From Ktedonobacter robiniae (GTDB lineage Bacteria; Chloroflexota; Ktedonobacteria; Ktedonobacterales; Ktedonobacteraceae): a stretch of DNA of 64,000 nt. The stretch covers positions 930,001 through 994,000 of the forward strand of contig NZ_BNJG01000003.1 in the NCBI RefSeq assembly GCF_016587375.1, read 5' to 3'. Made by a program: the position numbers and the translations under genes. The notes beneath the pieces are model-generated. The model saw only the letters and a list, made by a program, of their open reading frames with translations. It was not told where the DNA came from and did no database searches. Shown one piece after another: positions 38,894 to 47,818 of the stretch (its first letter is position 1; every line of letters starts with the position of its first letter).

Positions 38894-38977
38894 CACAGTT
38901 TCAAGAGTCTGCTCCAGGTTGATATGCCTTCAGCAGAAGAAGCGCTCCTCTGGTTTCTCGCAAGAAAGGTAACTCCT

Positions 38978-39529
38978 ATGAGCACCATTCAAGAAACACA
39001 TTCACCACTCAAGGTGGTGAGAGACTCACCACCGGATGCGCATCCAGAAACAGTCGTGACCGCGCAAGGCGTCTCTCCATCTGGGCAGGGCTCCTCTGCG
39101 AGAGAAGACAGTGCAAGCCAGGGCAACTTCGCAGAGACAACCATGCCGGAGAGGCATGCTCCAACGCAGTGGGTTTACCCGGCATGGCCGACATCTAAGC
39201 CCGGTCCGCCGGTCACCCCCCTTCCTCCAGGGCAGAAGCCGCACCCAAAGCGCACTGATCAGATGGTCTATGACTGCTATGACCAGGAGCGAGGAAGACC
39301 ATGCGTTGCTCCTGCAACCCAGGTGATGCGGAAAACGAGAGCCAGAACGTACCGTCCTGATGACCCCTTCTTAGAGGTGATCTCTGAGGCTGAGGTAACG
39401 GAACGCTGGCGTGATGATGGCAACGCCTCCGAGACCGAGGCCATAGGACGTTGGCTCGACGATGGCGGCACATCTGATGCCGCGTTTGAGATGGGAAGCT
39501 TTTCACCTCACCACAATGTACAACGCTAA
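38978..39529 (+). CDS. Pro-rich hypothetical protein, copy 1
   Basis: A 183-residue soluble, low-complexity N-terminus with PAWPTSKPGPPVTPLPPGQ, then a more ordered C-terminal part with VYDCYDQERGRPCVAP and two similar acidic units EAEVTERWRDDG and ETEAIGRWLDDG. AGAAAGG precedes the ATG at 38978. About 90% identical to the paralogue at 42045. Family not recognised. It is followed within 20 bases by the slipin gene, so the two may be co-transcribed. Confidence 0.6.
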   Translation: MSTIQETHSPLKVVRDSPPDAHPETVVTAQGVSPSGQGSSAREDSASQGNFAETTMPERHAPTQWVYPAWPTSKPGPPVTPLPPGQKPHPKRTDQMVYDCYDQERGRPCVAPATQVMRKTRARTYRPDDPFLEVISEAEVTERWRDDGNASETEAIGRWLDDGGTSDAAFEMGSFSPHHNVQR

Positions 39530-39548
39530 CGCCATCAGGAGGCTTGTC

Positions 39549-40376
39549 ATGAATCTTTTTGCCATGTTTGTGTATGGTGTCATCGTGGCTCTGCTAGTGT
39601 GGGTCGCGTTTTCTGCGATTCGCGTGGTGCAGCAGTATGAGCGAGGTGTAGTTTTCGTGTTGGGACGTTTAATCGGAGCAAAGGGTCCCGGGCTCATCTT
39701 CGTTCCCCCGCTCATTTCACGCGTGAGTAAGGTCGACTTGCGAATTATCACGCTGACCGTGCCCCCACAAGAGGTCATCACCCGTGATAATGTCACGATC
39801 AAGGTGACGGCGGTCCTCTACTTCTACGTCGTCGATCCCATTGCGGCTATCGTCAATGTGATGGACTTTCACCAGGCAACCACGCAGATTGGTCAAACGA
39901 CCTTGCGCAACGTCCTCGGTCAATCGGAACTGGATGAGCTATTGGCGCAGCGCAACAAGGTCAACCGTGATTTGCAAACCATTATTGACGAGCAGACGGG
40001 GGGATGGGGCGTAAAAGTGACCGCAGTTGAGATCAAGGATATTGAGTTACCTGTCACGATGCAGCGTGCCATGGCCAAGCAGGCGGAGGCAGAGCGCGAG
40101 AAGCGCGCGAAGGTGATTCATGCTCAGGGAGAATTACAGGCCTCGACCCAGTTGGCTCAAGCCGCCGAAATTCTTGGCTCACAGCCTGCCGCGCTACAAC
40201 TACGCTACCTGCAAACGCTGACAGAGGTCGCGGTGGAGAAGAATTCGACGATTATCTTCCCGCTGCCGATCGACCTGATTGAACCGATGTTAAAGATGAC
40301 GCACCAGAAGGCGGACGTGGCAGTACGTGAGCCACCCAACGATGTTCCTCTGAAGGAGTTCTCTCTCCCGCGTTAG
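39549..40376 (+). CDS. SPFH/band-7 protein (slipin)
   Basis: A 275-residue membrane protein: one N-terminal membrane hairpin (about 3-22), then the SPFH domain with IRVVQQYERGVVFVLGRL, GPGLIFVPPLI, VPPQEVITRDNVTI and RDLQTIIDEQTGGWGVKVT, and a coiled helix AMAKQAEAEREKRAKVIHA. This is the slipin type of stomatin relatives that form membrane microdomain oligomers. AGGAGG lies seven bases before the start. No NfeD partner gene is adjacent. It appears to be inserted between the two halves of the region duplicated at 41526. Confidence 0.92.
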   Translation: MNLFAMFVYGVIVALLVWVAFSAIRVVQQYERGVVFVLGRLIGAKGPGLIFVPPLISRVSKVDLRIITLTVPPQEVITRDNVTIKVTAVLYFYVVDPIAAIVNVMDFHQATTQIGQTTLRNVLGQSELDELLAQRNKVNRDLQTIIDEQTGGWGVKVTAVEIKDIELPVTMQRAMAKQAEAEREKRAKVIHAQGELQASTQLAQAAEILGSQPAALQLRYLQTLTEVAVEKNSTIIFPLPIDLIEPMLKMTHQKADVAVREPPNDVPLKEFSLPR

Positions 40377-40508
40377 ATGACTGCTGGAAGTTGTCGTTGT
40401 CATGGAAGCAACGCCTCTCAGGTGCTGTGATGGGTGTGCGGTGAACGTGCATGTTTTGACTCTATTGAGAACGATACAGGGGTATTGTTTCAAGCAAAGG
40501 ACGAGATC

Positions 40509-40634
40509 ATGAGAGTTGCAAAACTTCTTCTGGGAGCTACTCTTACCCCAAGAGGCCTTCTTGTAGGGCTGATTGTGGGGTTGGCCGCTAGCTTTCTTGT
40601 GAGCCGGCTGATAGATAGGGAGCAGACCAGATGA
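40509..40634 (+). CDS. 41-residue membrane peptide coupled to response regulator
   Basis: MRVAKLLLGATLTPRGLLVG and LIVGLAASFLVSRLIDREQ form a glycine-rich membrane segment with basic ends. AAGGA is eight bases upstream and the stop overlaps the response regulator start in ATGA, so the two are translationally coupled. Function unknown; a sensor accessory peptide is a reasonable idea. Confidence 0.6.
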   Translation: MRVAKLLLGATLTPRGLLVGLIVGLAASFLVSRLIDREQTR

Positions 40635-41365
40635 AAATACTGGTTATTGATAGTGACTGTGATTTGGTGGAAATGCTCGTAAGTTGGCTCAAAACACTTG
40701 GATATAAAGTCTATTGGGCGTATACTTGCGAGCAAGCGAAGAGTGAATGGTTGGAGCAGCAGCCAGACCTCGTCATTGTGGATCCAGTACTAAAAGGCGT
40801 CGATATCCTGGGTATGTGTGAGGATCTACGCACGAAGCATGATACGCTTGTTTTGGTGATCACAGAGGGCAAAAATGTGCAGGATGAAATACGATGTTTG
40901 GAGTCAGGGGTCGATGATTATCTCCGCAAACCGTTCTTCCCTTCACAATTACTGGCACGTATTCGGGCTGTAAGTCGACGCGCGCGTTCAACATTGGAGC
41001 TTCGCCCTTCTTCGGTGTTAACGGTCGGACCCGTGTGTATTGATTCGCTGCATAATGAAGCGAGAATTCGTGGAAAAGCTGTGCATTTGACGCCGACAGA
41101 GAGTAAGCTACTCCATCTGCTCGCTATGAATGCCAATGATGTTTGCACTGCCAATCAAATCGTAACCCATGTATGGGGATATGATGGCGATGGTGATACC
41201 TGTCTGGTCAAAGCACATATACGCCATCTCCGCCAGAAAGTGGAACTTGATCCGAGTAATCCACACTCTATTCTCACTGTGACTGGCGTTGGCTATACGT
41301 TGATACGCCCTAAAGAAGAACAACAGAAGGTGAAAGAAATTGGTCGGCCAGTGCGTGTCGGCTGA
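40631..41365 (+). CDS. OmpR-family response regulator
   Basis: A 244-residue regulator: receiver domain with phospho-acceptor Asp51 (LVIVDPVLKGVDI) and DDYLRKPF, then a winged-helix output domain with LTPTESKLLHLLAMNAND, VWGYDG and KAHIRHLRQKVELD. Start overlaps the small membrane peptide gene. The kinase at 42686 is the nearest candidate partner but is separated by the duplication copy 2. Confidence 0.92.
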   Translation: MKILVIDSDCDLVEMLVSWLKTLGYKVYWAYTCEQAKSEWLEQQPDLVIVDPVLKGVDILGMCEDLRTKHDTLVLVITEGKNVQDEIRCLESGVDDYLRKPFFPSQLLARIRAVSRRARSTLELRPSSVLTVGPVCIDSLHNEARIRGKAVHLTPTESKLLHLLAMNANDVCTANQIVTHVWGYDGDGDTCLVKAHIRHLRQKVELDPSNPHSILTVTGVGYTLIRPKEEQQKVKEIGRPVRVG

Positions 41366-41415
41366 GTGTAACCTGGTGGGTCAGCTAGCAATTGAGCAAC
41401 AGTAGGGAGGCAGAG

Positions 41416-41553
41416 ATGATAGAGAATGAGGGGAGAGAAAGAAGGAAAAGAGCAATGGCTCGCTCCCAGAAATATCCCCTGCCCCCCTTGAGCGAGCCGG
41501 AAGAGCGTGAATTGCGTCTTCATATGCCCAGGATCTGGGGATATTCTATTTAG
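41416..41553 (+). CDS. Short ORF running into the duplication boundary
   Basis: Encodes 45 residues including ARSQKYPLPPLSEPEERELR. GGGAGG stands six bases before the ATG. The last nine codons lie inside duplication copy 2 (from 41526), so the frame looks like the 5' part of an older gene cut when the duplicated block arrived. Confidence 0.4.
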   Translation: MIENEGRERRKRAMARSQKYPLPPLSEPEERELRLHMPRIWGYSI

Positions 41554-41625
41554 TAGTTGAACTTTTCATAAAAAAGCTATGAAATCAAAATAGCATAGCT
41601 TAGATATATATTTGTATTTTTCTCA

Positions 41626-41668
41626 GAAATAGTGTATACTAAAAGTAGCTCGTAGATCTTTTCTTGAG
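41626..41668 (+). promoter_or_regulatory. Shared promoter/leader element, copy C
   Basis: AGAAATAGTGTATACTAAAA followed by CGTAGATCTTTTCTTGAG; more diverged in the second half than copies A and B. Confidence 0.5.
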
Positions 41669-41831
41669 TCAAGCCTCTCACACCATGTCCCTTGTACCTA
41701 TCAACGTTCTGAGCGCTCTTCTCCCCACTCAGCAGACATGATTGCTACAATGGTCGCGTTTGCGCTCTCGCGTTTGTGCTTCCTCTCCTCCTTCAGGCAT
41801 AGGCATCTGGAGGCAAACCATACAGGATCAC

Positions 41832-41933
41832 ATGATTATGGAACTCTTCCTTTTCCCCTTAGCGCTCTTTGTCCTCCTGATCACTCTTCTCTGGTTCAGA
41901 GAAATACAGGACCGGCGCCAACGAGCCCACTGA
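41832..41933 (+). CDS. 33-residue micro-membrane protein, copy 2
   Basis: MIMELFLFPLALFVLLITLL then WFREIQDRRQRAH and stop. The membrane segment varies conservatively relative to copy 1 while the basic tail is unchanged. Same promoter element and leader. Confidence 0.5.
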   Translation: MIMELFLFPLALFVLLITLLWFREIQDRRQRAH

Positions 41934-42044
41934 GGGAAAACGACACCATCTCTTCGATGACACTGTTTCAAGAGTCCGCTCCCGGTTGACACGCCTTCAA
42001 CCGAAGAAGTGCTCCTCTGGTTTCTCGCAAGAAAGGCAACTCCT

Positions 42045-42596
42045 ATGAGCACCATTCAAGAAACACACCCGCCAGTCAAGGCGATGAGAAACGCACAACC
42101 AGATGAGCATCCAGAAACAGTCGTGATCGTTCAAGGCGTCTCTCCATCTGGGCAGGGCTCCTCTGCGAGAGAAGATAGTGCAAGCCAGGGCAACTTCGCA
42201 GAGACAACCATGCCGGAGAGACATGCTCAAACTCCGTATGTCTACCCGGCTTGGCCGACATCTAAGCCCGGTCCGCCGGTCACCCCCCTTCCTCCAGGGC
42301 AGAAACCGCACCTAAAGCGCACTGATCAGATGGTCTATGACTGCTATGACCAGGAGCGAGGAAGACCATGCGTTGCTCCTGCAACCCAGGTGATGCGGAA
42401 AACGAGAGCCAGAACGTACCGTCCTGATGACCCCTTCTTAGAGGTGATCTCTGAGGCTGAGGTAACGGAACGCTGGCGTGATGATGGCAACACATCCGAG
42501 ACCGAGGCCATAGGGCGTTGGCTCGACGATGGCGGCACATCTGATACCGCGTTTGAGATGGGAAGCTTTTCACCTCGCCACAATGTACAACGCTAA
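42045..42596 (+). CDS. Pro-rich hypothetical protein, copy 2
   Basis: 183 residues, paralogue of 38978-39529 with substitutions mainly in the first 75 residues; the C-terminal 110 residues are almost identical (EAEVTERWRDDGNTSETEA). AGAAAGG precedes the ATG. It is followed by the sensor kinase gene rather than a slipin. Function unknown. Confidence 0.6.
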   Translation: MSTIQETHPPVKAMRNAQPDEHPETVVIVQGVSPSGQGSSAREDSASQGNFAETTMPERHAQTPYVYPAWPTSKPGPPVTPLPPGQKPHLKRTDQMVYDCYDQERGRPCVAPATQVMRKTRARTYRPDDPFLEVISEAEVTERWRDDGNTSETEAIGRWLDDGGTSDTAFEMGSFSPRHNVQR

Positions 42597-42685
42597 CACC
42601 TCTCAGGTGCTGCCACGAGTGTGCCTCGAAAGAGCCTCTTTCCGGCAGTTCCCAGGTGTGAGAAGCGAAGAAAGAAGAGCTTGCT

Positions 42686-44599
42686 ATGGAAGAAGCAATC
42701 GTTAGAACGGCATTGGTAACGCAGAAACTCGAAGCATTTGAGCGGCTACAATCCGAATTTGAGGCAAGTCTTGGCTTCATTCAGGACGTACATGGGCAGC
42801 AGCGCTTCTCAGCCTTTCCTGTTGCTGAAACTGTCCACTATCTTCATGCCCTCTGGATCTGTGCATGTAAAGACCACCTCCTGAATGTCTCGACGCACAG
42901 CCGACGATATGAGGGGAACACGTGCTTAGGTCTCTTACAGGGTTGGCAGGAGGGAAAGACAGCTGCGGTGGTGGCATTCCTCGAGCGAAAATTGGATGGG
43001 CTCGCTTTTGCTGGTCTCACGCGCAAAATCGAGACGGCTGCAACTGTTCTTCCTCCTCATGAGGATCTGGCACAGCGCCTTGCCCATGGTCGTCTCGTCT
43101 TGCTGAATCGGAGAATGAACTTGCTGCGAGCCTTAGACGCCATTTTCGCGCTGTCAGAGCATGATTTGTTGCAGGAAGTGCATGCTGCCAGTGTGTACTA
43201 TGGGCATACCCCTCAGCAAATTGAGCAACAACGCGCCGAACAAGACGATGTTCGTTCCTCTTCTGTCCTCCATCCGCTCCTGGCACAACGGAACATGGTG
43301 GTGATGAATACAATTGGTACCCATGTCATAACGCAGCAAGTCGCTGGAGGAAGAGCGCGTTTTTGGAGGGCTGTAACACCAACGGACCCTTCGCGTCCCT
43401 TTGCTGAGTATCTTATGAGAACATATCAGGAACAGACGTCACGCTCGCAGAACGTCCAGGTGCAGGGAGATCTCCTTGCGCAAGCCCACGATGCTATCAT
43501 CATCCATAGCCCAGACGACCGTATCCTCGTCTGGAACCAGGGGGCAACTGCGCTCTATGGATGGACCGAGCAGGAAGCTATTGGGAAGGATATCCACACC
43601 CTTTTGCAGACCTGCTTTTACGCGTCGCGTGAGGCGGTCGCTCTCGTCCTGGCCACACGTGGACACTGGCAAGGGCAACTCACCCAGACATCGCACGATG
43701 GGAAACGCTTGATCGTGGAGAGTCGCCAGATCTTCGTGCCTGCGAAGGCTGGTCAAGCAGCGGTCATCGTGGAGATGAATCAGGATGTTACCGAGCGGGA
43801 ACAGTTCCTGCAAGAACAAGCCGAAGCGAAGGCACGTGAGTTAGCCTTGCAGGAAACAGCACGCCAGATGGATGCGTTTCTTGGTATCGCCAGCCATGAA
43901 CTCAAAACACCATTAACCTCCATGAAAGGGAATCTTCAACTCGCACAACTCCAACTCACACACCTTCAACAACCGGAAACAACGTTCGACGAGACCATGG
44001 CCCAGGCCCTTACCACGGTTCGGAGCTTGCTTGATCGTGTCGAGCGCCAGATCAAGAGGCAAAATCGATTGGTCAATGATCTTCTTGATATCTCGCGTAT
44101 CCAGACGAACCAATTCACCCTGCAGCGTACCCGGTGCGACCTGGTCAGGATTGTTTGCGAGGTGGTTGAAGATCAGCGCATCCTTGCCCCTACGCGTACG
44201 ATTCGCTGGCATACCCTGGTTTCCCAGGCAGAGGTATGGGCCGACGCAGACCGTGTTGGACAGGTGGTCAACAACTATCTCTCCAATGCGCTCAAGTACT
44301 CTGAAGCCGGCACGCCGATAGATGTTCGCTTGGAGCAGGAAGAAACAATGGTACGCGTATCAGTGCATAATCAGGGGCCAGGTCTCTCTGAAACACAACA
44401 GCAGCAGGTCTGGAAAAAATTTTATCGGATAGGAGAGATGGAAGCGAAAAGTGGATCAGGGATGGGCCTGGGCTTAGGTCTCTATATCAGCCAAACACTT
44501 ATTGAGCGCCATGATGGGCGAATAGGCGTCGAAAGCACTCCTGGAGAGGGATCAACGTTCTGGTTTACGCTTCCGTTCGCTCCTTTAGAACACATATAA
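42686..44599 (+). CDS. Soluble PAS sensor histidine kinase
   Basis: A 637-residue kinase without membrane segments. Residues 1-250 are a helical region I do not recognise; a PAS domain follows (about 262-370, AHDAIIIHSPDDRILVWNQG); HisKA with His404 in LGIASHELKTPLTSMKG; ATPase with NNYLSNALKYS, HNQGPGLSE and GLGLGLYISQTLI. AAGAAGAG precedes the start. Twelve bases separate it from the next gene, so they are probably co-transcribed. The response regulator at 40631 is the nearest candidate partner. Confidence 0.92.
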   Translation: MEEAIVRTALVTQKLEAFERLQSEFEASLGFIQDVHGQQRFSAFPVAETVHYLHALWICACKDHLLNVSTHSRRYEGNTCLGLLQGWQEGKTAAVVAFLERKLDGLAFAGLTRKIETAATVLPPHEDLAQRLAHGRLVLLNRRMNLLRALDAIFALSEHDLLQEVHAASVYYGHTPQQIEQQRAEQDDVRSSSVLHPLLAQRNMVVMNTIGTHVITQQVAGGRARFWRAVTPTDPSRPFAEYLMRTYQEQTSRSQNVQVQGDLLAQAHDAIIIHSPDDRILVWNQGATALYGWTEQEAIGKDIHTLLQTCFYASREAVALVLATRGHWQGQLTQTSHDGKRLIVESRQIFVPAKAGQAAVIVEMNQDVTEREQFLQEQAEAKARELALQETARQMDAFLGIASHELKTPLTSMKGNLQLAQLQLTHLQQPETTFDETMAQALTTVRSLLDRVERQIKRQNRLVNDLLDISRIQTNQFTLQRTRCDLVRIVCEVVEDQRILAPTRTIRWHTLVSQAEVWADADRVGQVVNNYLSNALKYSEAGTPIDVRLEQEETMVRVSVHNQGPGLSETQQQQVWKKFYRIGEMEAKSGSGMGLGLGLYISQTLIERHDGRIGVESTPGEGSTFWFTLPFAPLEHI

Positions 44600-44611
44600 C
44601 GAAGGGAGAAG

Positions 44612-45418
44612 ATGATGATAATGACTACCCCATTTTCTGAACAGCAGAGCGAACAATGGCTTCTTGAAAGGACATATCACGCCCAATTGCGCGATGGTCG
44701 GGAGCTTTCTGTTCCTGACTTCACATGGGCCATGAAGCAGCTCACTGATGTCGATATTCCTCTTTCGTCGCAGTCCTGGAAATCAAAGCTACCAGAGCAG
44801 TTGTCTGCCAAGAAGTGTACCAACGTTTCCATCCCCATCTCCACCTGGATGGAAATCTCACCAGAAGAAGCAGGTACCAGCTACCAAGAAGGATGCCCTG
44901 TTCTACTCTATGGCGAGCATCGGTGGGAGCATTTGAAAGCAACCTCTGAGACATGGAGGCCAAATAGAAACGTGTACACTCTCATTTATGGAAACGCCAA
45001 AGTAATGCCGGAGGTCGTCTCTGGGGTTGAATATGCCGTCTGCTCTCTCGACCCCAAACGAGGCCATGCTGCCAATGCTTCCTGGAGAGCCTGGTTCTCT
45101 TCGGACGTTGCCACGCTTCTCAATGGCAGCACGCACCGTAATATGCTCTTCCTTCGCCCTTGTATGCAGTTTCCTTATACGACCTATTACACCGTGATTG
45201 CTGCTGATGGGCAAGTCCATGAGTATTCAGACAGGGCCAGGGCAATACAGGGCTTTGCTCTCCTGGCATCGCAGGAGGCGCATGACCGGAGTGATCTCCA
45301 CAGCATCTTCCCCCAATTCTGCTACTATCATGAGGTCAAATGTCCAAGTGGCATCTACCACATCGAATTTTTCGGGCCTCGAATGAATGAGCAGGGATAC
45401 AATGTCCAGAAGGGATGA
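44612..45418 (+). CDS. Hypothetical protein downstream of sensor kinase
   Basis: A 268-residue soluble protein I do not recognise. Features: SVPDFTWAMKQLTDVDIPLS, an aromatic-rich middle (HRWEHLKATSETWRPNRNVY) and a C-terminal HSIFPQFCYYHEVKCPSGIY. No signal peptide, membrane segment or known catalytic motif. GAAGGGAG lies ahead of the ATGs. Tight spacing after the kinase suggests a signalling accessory role, but that is only context. Confidence 0.6.
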   Translation: MMIMTTPFSEQQSEQWLLERTYHAQLRDGRELSVPDFTWAMKQLTDVDIPLSSQSWKSKLPEQLSAKKCTNVSIPISTWMEISPEEAGTSYQEGCPVLLYGEHRWEHLKATSETWRPNRNVYTLIYGNAKVMPEVVSGVEYAVCSLDPKRGHAANASWRAWFSSDVATLLNGSTHRNMLFLRPCMQFPYTTYYTVIAADGQVHEYSDRARAIQGFALLASQEAHDRSDLHSIFPQFCYYHEVKCPSGIYHIEFFGPRMNEQGYNVQKG

Positions 45419-45546
45419 GTTTCCGCAGAATGAACAGCTCTTCCCAAAGAGCACGACATGCTAGCGGCAATGCTACGCTCTCTATTGGTGTCCCCTATGC
45501 CCTGGAACGCAGGAAGCATTCCATCCGAGAATCGAGGACAATTCCC

Positions 45547-46608
45547 ATGCACCAGACACTCTCTCCCTCGCATATGTCACCACTGGTGTCTTCCTCCCAG
45601 GAGACACCACAGGGAACGTATGCTGAATTAAAACACGTATTGAAGCAACGAGGGTTGCTGGAGAAGCAGCCAACGTACTACATCTACCGGATTGCACTGC
45701 TCTGCGCTATGCTTGGACTTGGTGTGCTCTTCCTCCTCTTTGTCCACGTCTGGTGGCTTCAACTACTCAATGCCACCTATCTGGCCTTTGTCTGGACGCA
45801 GATTGGCTTACTGAGCCATGAAGCTGGACATCGGCAGATGTTTCATCACGCCTGGCAACATGACCTCGTGAGCCTCATCGGGGGAAATTTGCTGATTGGC
45901 ATGAGTTATGGGTGGTGGCTTGAGAAGCATAATGCACACCATAGCCATCCCAATCAAGTAGACACCGATCCCGACCTTGCGATCCCTCTCCTCGATTTTA
46001 CTGGCACAGCCGACCTTGCTAAGATAGGGAGGGTCAGGCAACTACTCGTGAAATATCAGGCATGGCTCTTCCTTCCCGCATTGCTGACGGTCGCTCTAGG
46101 ACTTCAGTATAATAGTTTTACCTTCCTATTGCACAAGAAGGCGAGGTATTATGCGCTCGAATGGGTTCTGATGCTTGCACACGTTGTGGTGTACCTGGCC
46201 TGCGCGTTCATACTGCTCCCGTTCTGGCCGGCCTTTCTTTTTGTGGTGATGCATCAGGCTCTCACCGGGCTTTATCTCGGAGCGATTTTCGCGCCCAATC
46301 ATAAAGGGATGCCAGTGCTTGAGAAAGAGAGTGTCATGGATTTCCTGCACCGGCAGGTGCTGACAGCTCGCAATATCCATGCCCATCCCGTGACCGATTT
46401 TTGCTATGGGGGCTTAAATTATCAGATTGAGCATCATTTATTCCCAAGTATGGCTCGTAACCAGTTGAAGGCAGCCCAACCTATTGTCAAGGAATTTTGT
46501 CAGGCATATGCCATTGCCTATCATGAGACAAGTGTCTGGCAATCCTTGACAGAGATCTTGAGCCATTTACATCAAATTGGTGCTCCGCTGCGACGGATAA
46601 CGGTTTAA
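45547..46608 (+). CDS. Membrane fatty acid desaturase
   Basis: A 353-residue desaturase with the three His boxes: HEAGHRQMFHH (box 1), HNAHHSHPN (box 2) and QIEHHLFPS (box 3), and membrane segments around 55-85, 100-130 and 190-230. QIEHHLFP in place of HxxHH in the last box is typical of front-end and acyl-lipid desaturases. I start at 45547 (GAGG nine bases upstream), not 45415, which would add an improbable Ser-rich leader. Di-iron, O2-dependent; would adjust membrane fluidity. The preceding gene is 128 bases away. Confidence 0.9.
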   Translation: MHQTLSPSHMSPLVSSSQETPQGTYAELKHVLKQRGLLEKQPTYYIYRIALLCAMLGLGVLFLLFVHVWWLQLLNATYLAFVWTQIGLLSHEAGHRQMFHHAWQHDLVSLIGGNLLIGMSYGWWLEKHNAHHSHPNQVDTDPDLAIPLLDFTGTADLAKIGRVRQLLVKYQAWLFLPALLTVALGLQYNSFTFLLHKKARYYALEWVLMLAHVVVYLACAFILLPFWPAFLFVVMHQALTGLYLGAIFAPNHKGMPVLEKESVMDFLHRQVLTARNIHAHPVTDFCYGGLNYQIEHHLFPSMARNQLKAAQPIVKEFCQAYAIAYHETSVWQSLTEILSHLHQIGAPLRRITV

Positions 46609-46846
46609 GAGCAAAGGAAGCCAGGACGAAGCTGATGCCGGTGAACGCTGGGGATACCTCGTCCAAGATCGCCCCAGACGCTTCATCGCCGCCTGAGCCA
46701 CTGGACGCATCGGCGACAATCTCGTCGAGCGAGCGGTCACCCTCACCGTAGCACGCAGGCCCATCCGTTGAACTGGTGTCGCGATGGCTGGTCGGCTCCT
46801 TGCTCAGAAATAGGATATACTTAAAGGAGTTCATACAACTTCGCAT
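46487..46846 (-). CDS. Uncertain ORF convergent with desaturase
   Basis: A 119-residue frame opens at an ATG with GGAGGGGAG seven bases upstream. The middle has biased, coding-like composition (GEGDRSLDEIVADASSGSGG), but the last 40 residues are simply the complement of the desaturase end. It may be a truncated gene whose true C-terminus was lost. The rest of 46609-47017 shows nothing else. Confidence 0.3.
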   Translation of the reverse strand: MRSCMNSFKYILFLSKEPTSHRDTSSTDGPACYGEGDRSLDEIVADASSGSGGDEASGAILDEVSPAFTGISFVLASFALKPLSVAAEHQFDVNGSRSLSRIARHLSHDRQWHMPDKIP

Positions 46847-47017
46847 GGACTCCCCTCCAACCAAATCTCTACAACAACTGGATCTCATAACCTCTCCTTT
46901 CATCAGCAACATCTGCCGTTTGAGATGGTCTCGTTCTCTCTAGTGCATTTCTTCTTTCCCTATGTCAGCCTCAGAAATATGTAATCGATGCAATAAGTAG
47001 AACCGCAGGTGAAGTAT

Positions 47018-47677
47018 ATGGTCAATCAATCCCCTCTTGAGCGTCTCGCGGAAGGCAAAACACTTTGGAATGCATGGCGACACGATTATGCTGAAATACA
47101 GGCATTCGAGCCAGAGCTTCATGGCGTTGATCTCTACAAAGCAGATCTCACGGGATTCGATCTCCACGAAGTCGATCTGACTGAAGCCGATCTACGTGAA
47201 GCAAACTTACGAGGGGCGGACCTCCACGGAGCGGACCTGCGCCATGCTGATCTCAGAGGAGCCGATCTCAGCAACGCGAATCTCATGAAGACACGTATGT
47301 ATGGGGTAGACGCACGCGGTGCTCTCTTCCATAACGCAAACCTGATGAGCGCTGACCTCAACAATACGGATCTGCGCGGCGTGGATTTCTCTGGAGCCAT
47401 CCTCGGCAAAGCGAGTTTTCACAAAGCGAATATGGCTGGAGTCGACCTTCGTGAGGCCAACCTTGACAAAGTGGACCTACGAGACGCAAACCTCGACAGA
47501 GCTATCTTTCGCAAACCACTCCCTGAGCAGGCACCCTTACCAGACGGTGAGCGTGGAAAAAGAGGCCTCAAAACCTCGCTGAAAGCAGAAAAAAGCAGAT
47601 CAAGACACGCCATCATTCAGAACGACTCTGAGGCATATCGACAGAAAACCCCTCAAAATTCCGGTGTTTGGTGTTGA
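47018..47677 (+). CDS. Pentapeptide-repeat protein
   Basis: A 219-residue protein. About residues 35-165 are consecutive A(D/N)Lxx pentapeptides (ADLTGFDLHEVDLTEADLRE and so on) that would form a right-handed four-sided beta helix; the last 50 residues are basic and unstructured. The start at 47018 is five bases after AGGTGA. Some family members mimic DNA and protect gyrase, but most have unknown roles. Confidence 0.85.
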   Translation: MVNQSPLERLAEGKTLWNAWRHDYAEIQAFEPELHGVDLYKADLTGFDLHEVDLTEADLREANLRGADLHGADLRHADLRGADLSNANLMKTRMYGVDARGALFHNANLMSADLNNTDLRGVDFSGAILGKASFHKANMAGVDLREANLDKVDLRDANLDRAIFRKPLPEQAPLPDGERGKRGLKTSLKAEKSRSRHAIIQNDSEAYRQKTPQNSGVWC

Positions 47678-47818
47678 CTCACTTTGGCAGAGACTGGAAA
47701 GAGGCGATTCTATCGCGATACTCTGTAGAGTCTGATACCGTTGGAAACAGAGAAGTTGTGTCAGAAGGATTCCCTCCTCTTGATGAAGGTAAGCGTATAG
47801 ACCTCACGACAGAGAGGT

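Larger units (their letters stand above)
38460..39533 (+). repeat. 1.07-kb direct duplication, copy 1
   Basis: This segment and 41526-42598 align end to end from GCCCAGGATCTGGG to ACAATGTACAACGCTAAC with scattered substitutions and few indels. Each contains the promoter element, a micro-membrane protein gene and a Pro-rich protein gene. They are separated by the slipin and response regulator genes. Confidence 0.85.
41526..42598 (+). repeat. 1.07-kb direct duplication, copy 2
   Basis: Partner of 38460-39533. After its end, CCTCTCAGGTGCTG continues directly, whereas in copy 1 the same sequence (40413 on) appears only after the slipin gene. Confidence 0.85.

Noticed and set aside
47100..47510. 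Regular 15-base periodicity resembling a CRISPR or minisatellite
   Set aside because: It follows the pentapeptide codon repeat of a protein-coding gene; there are no constant repeats with unique spacers.
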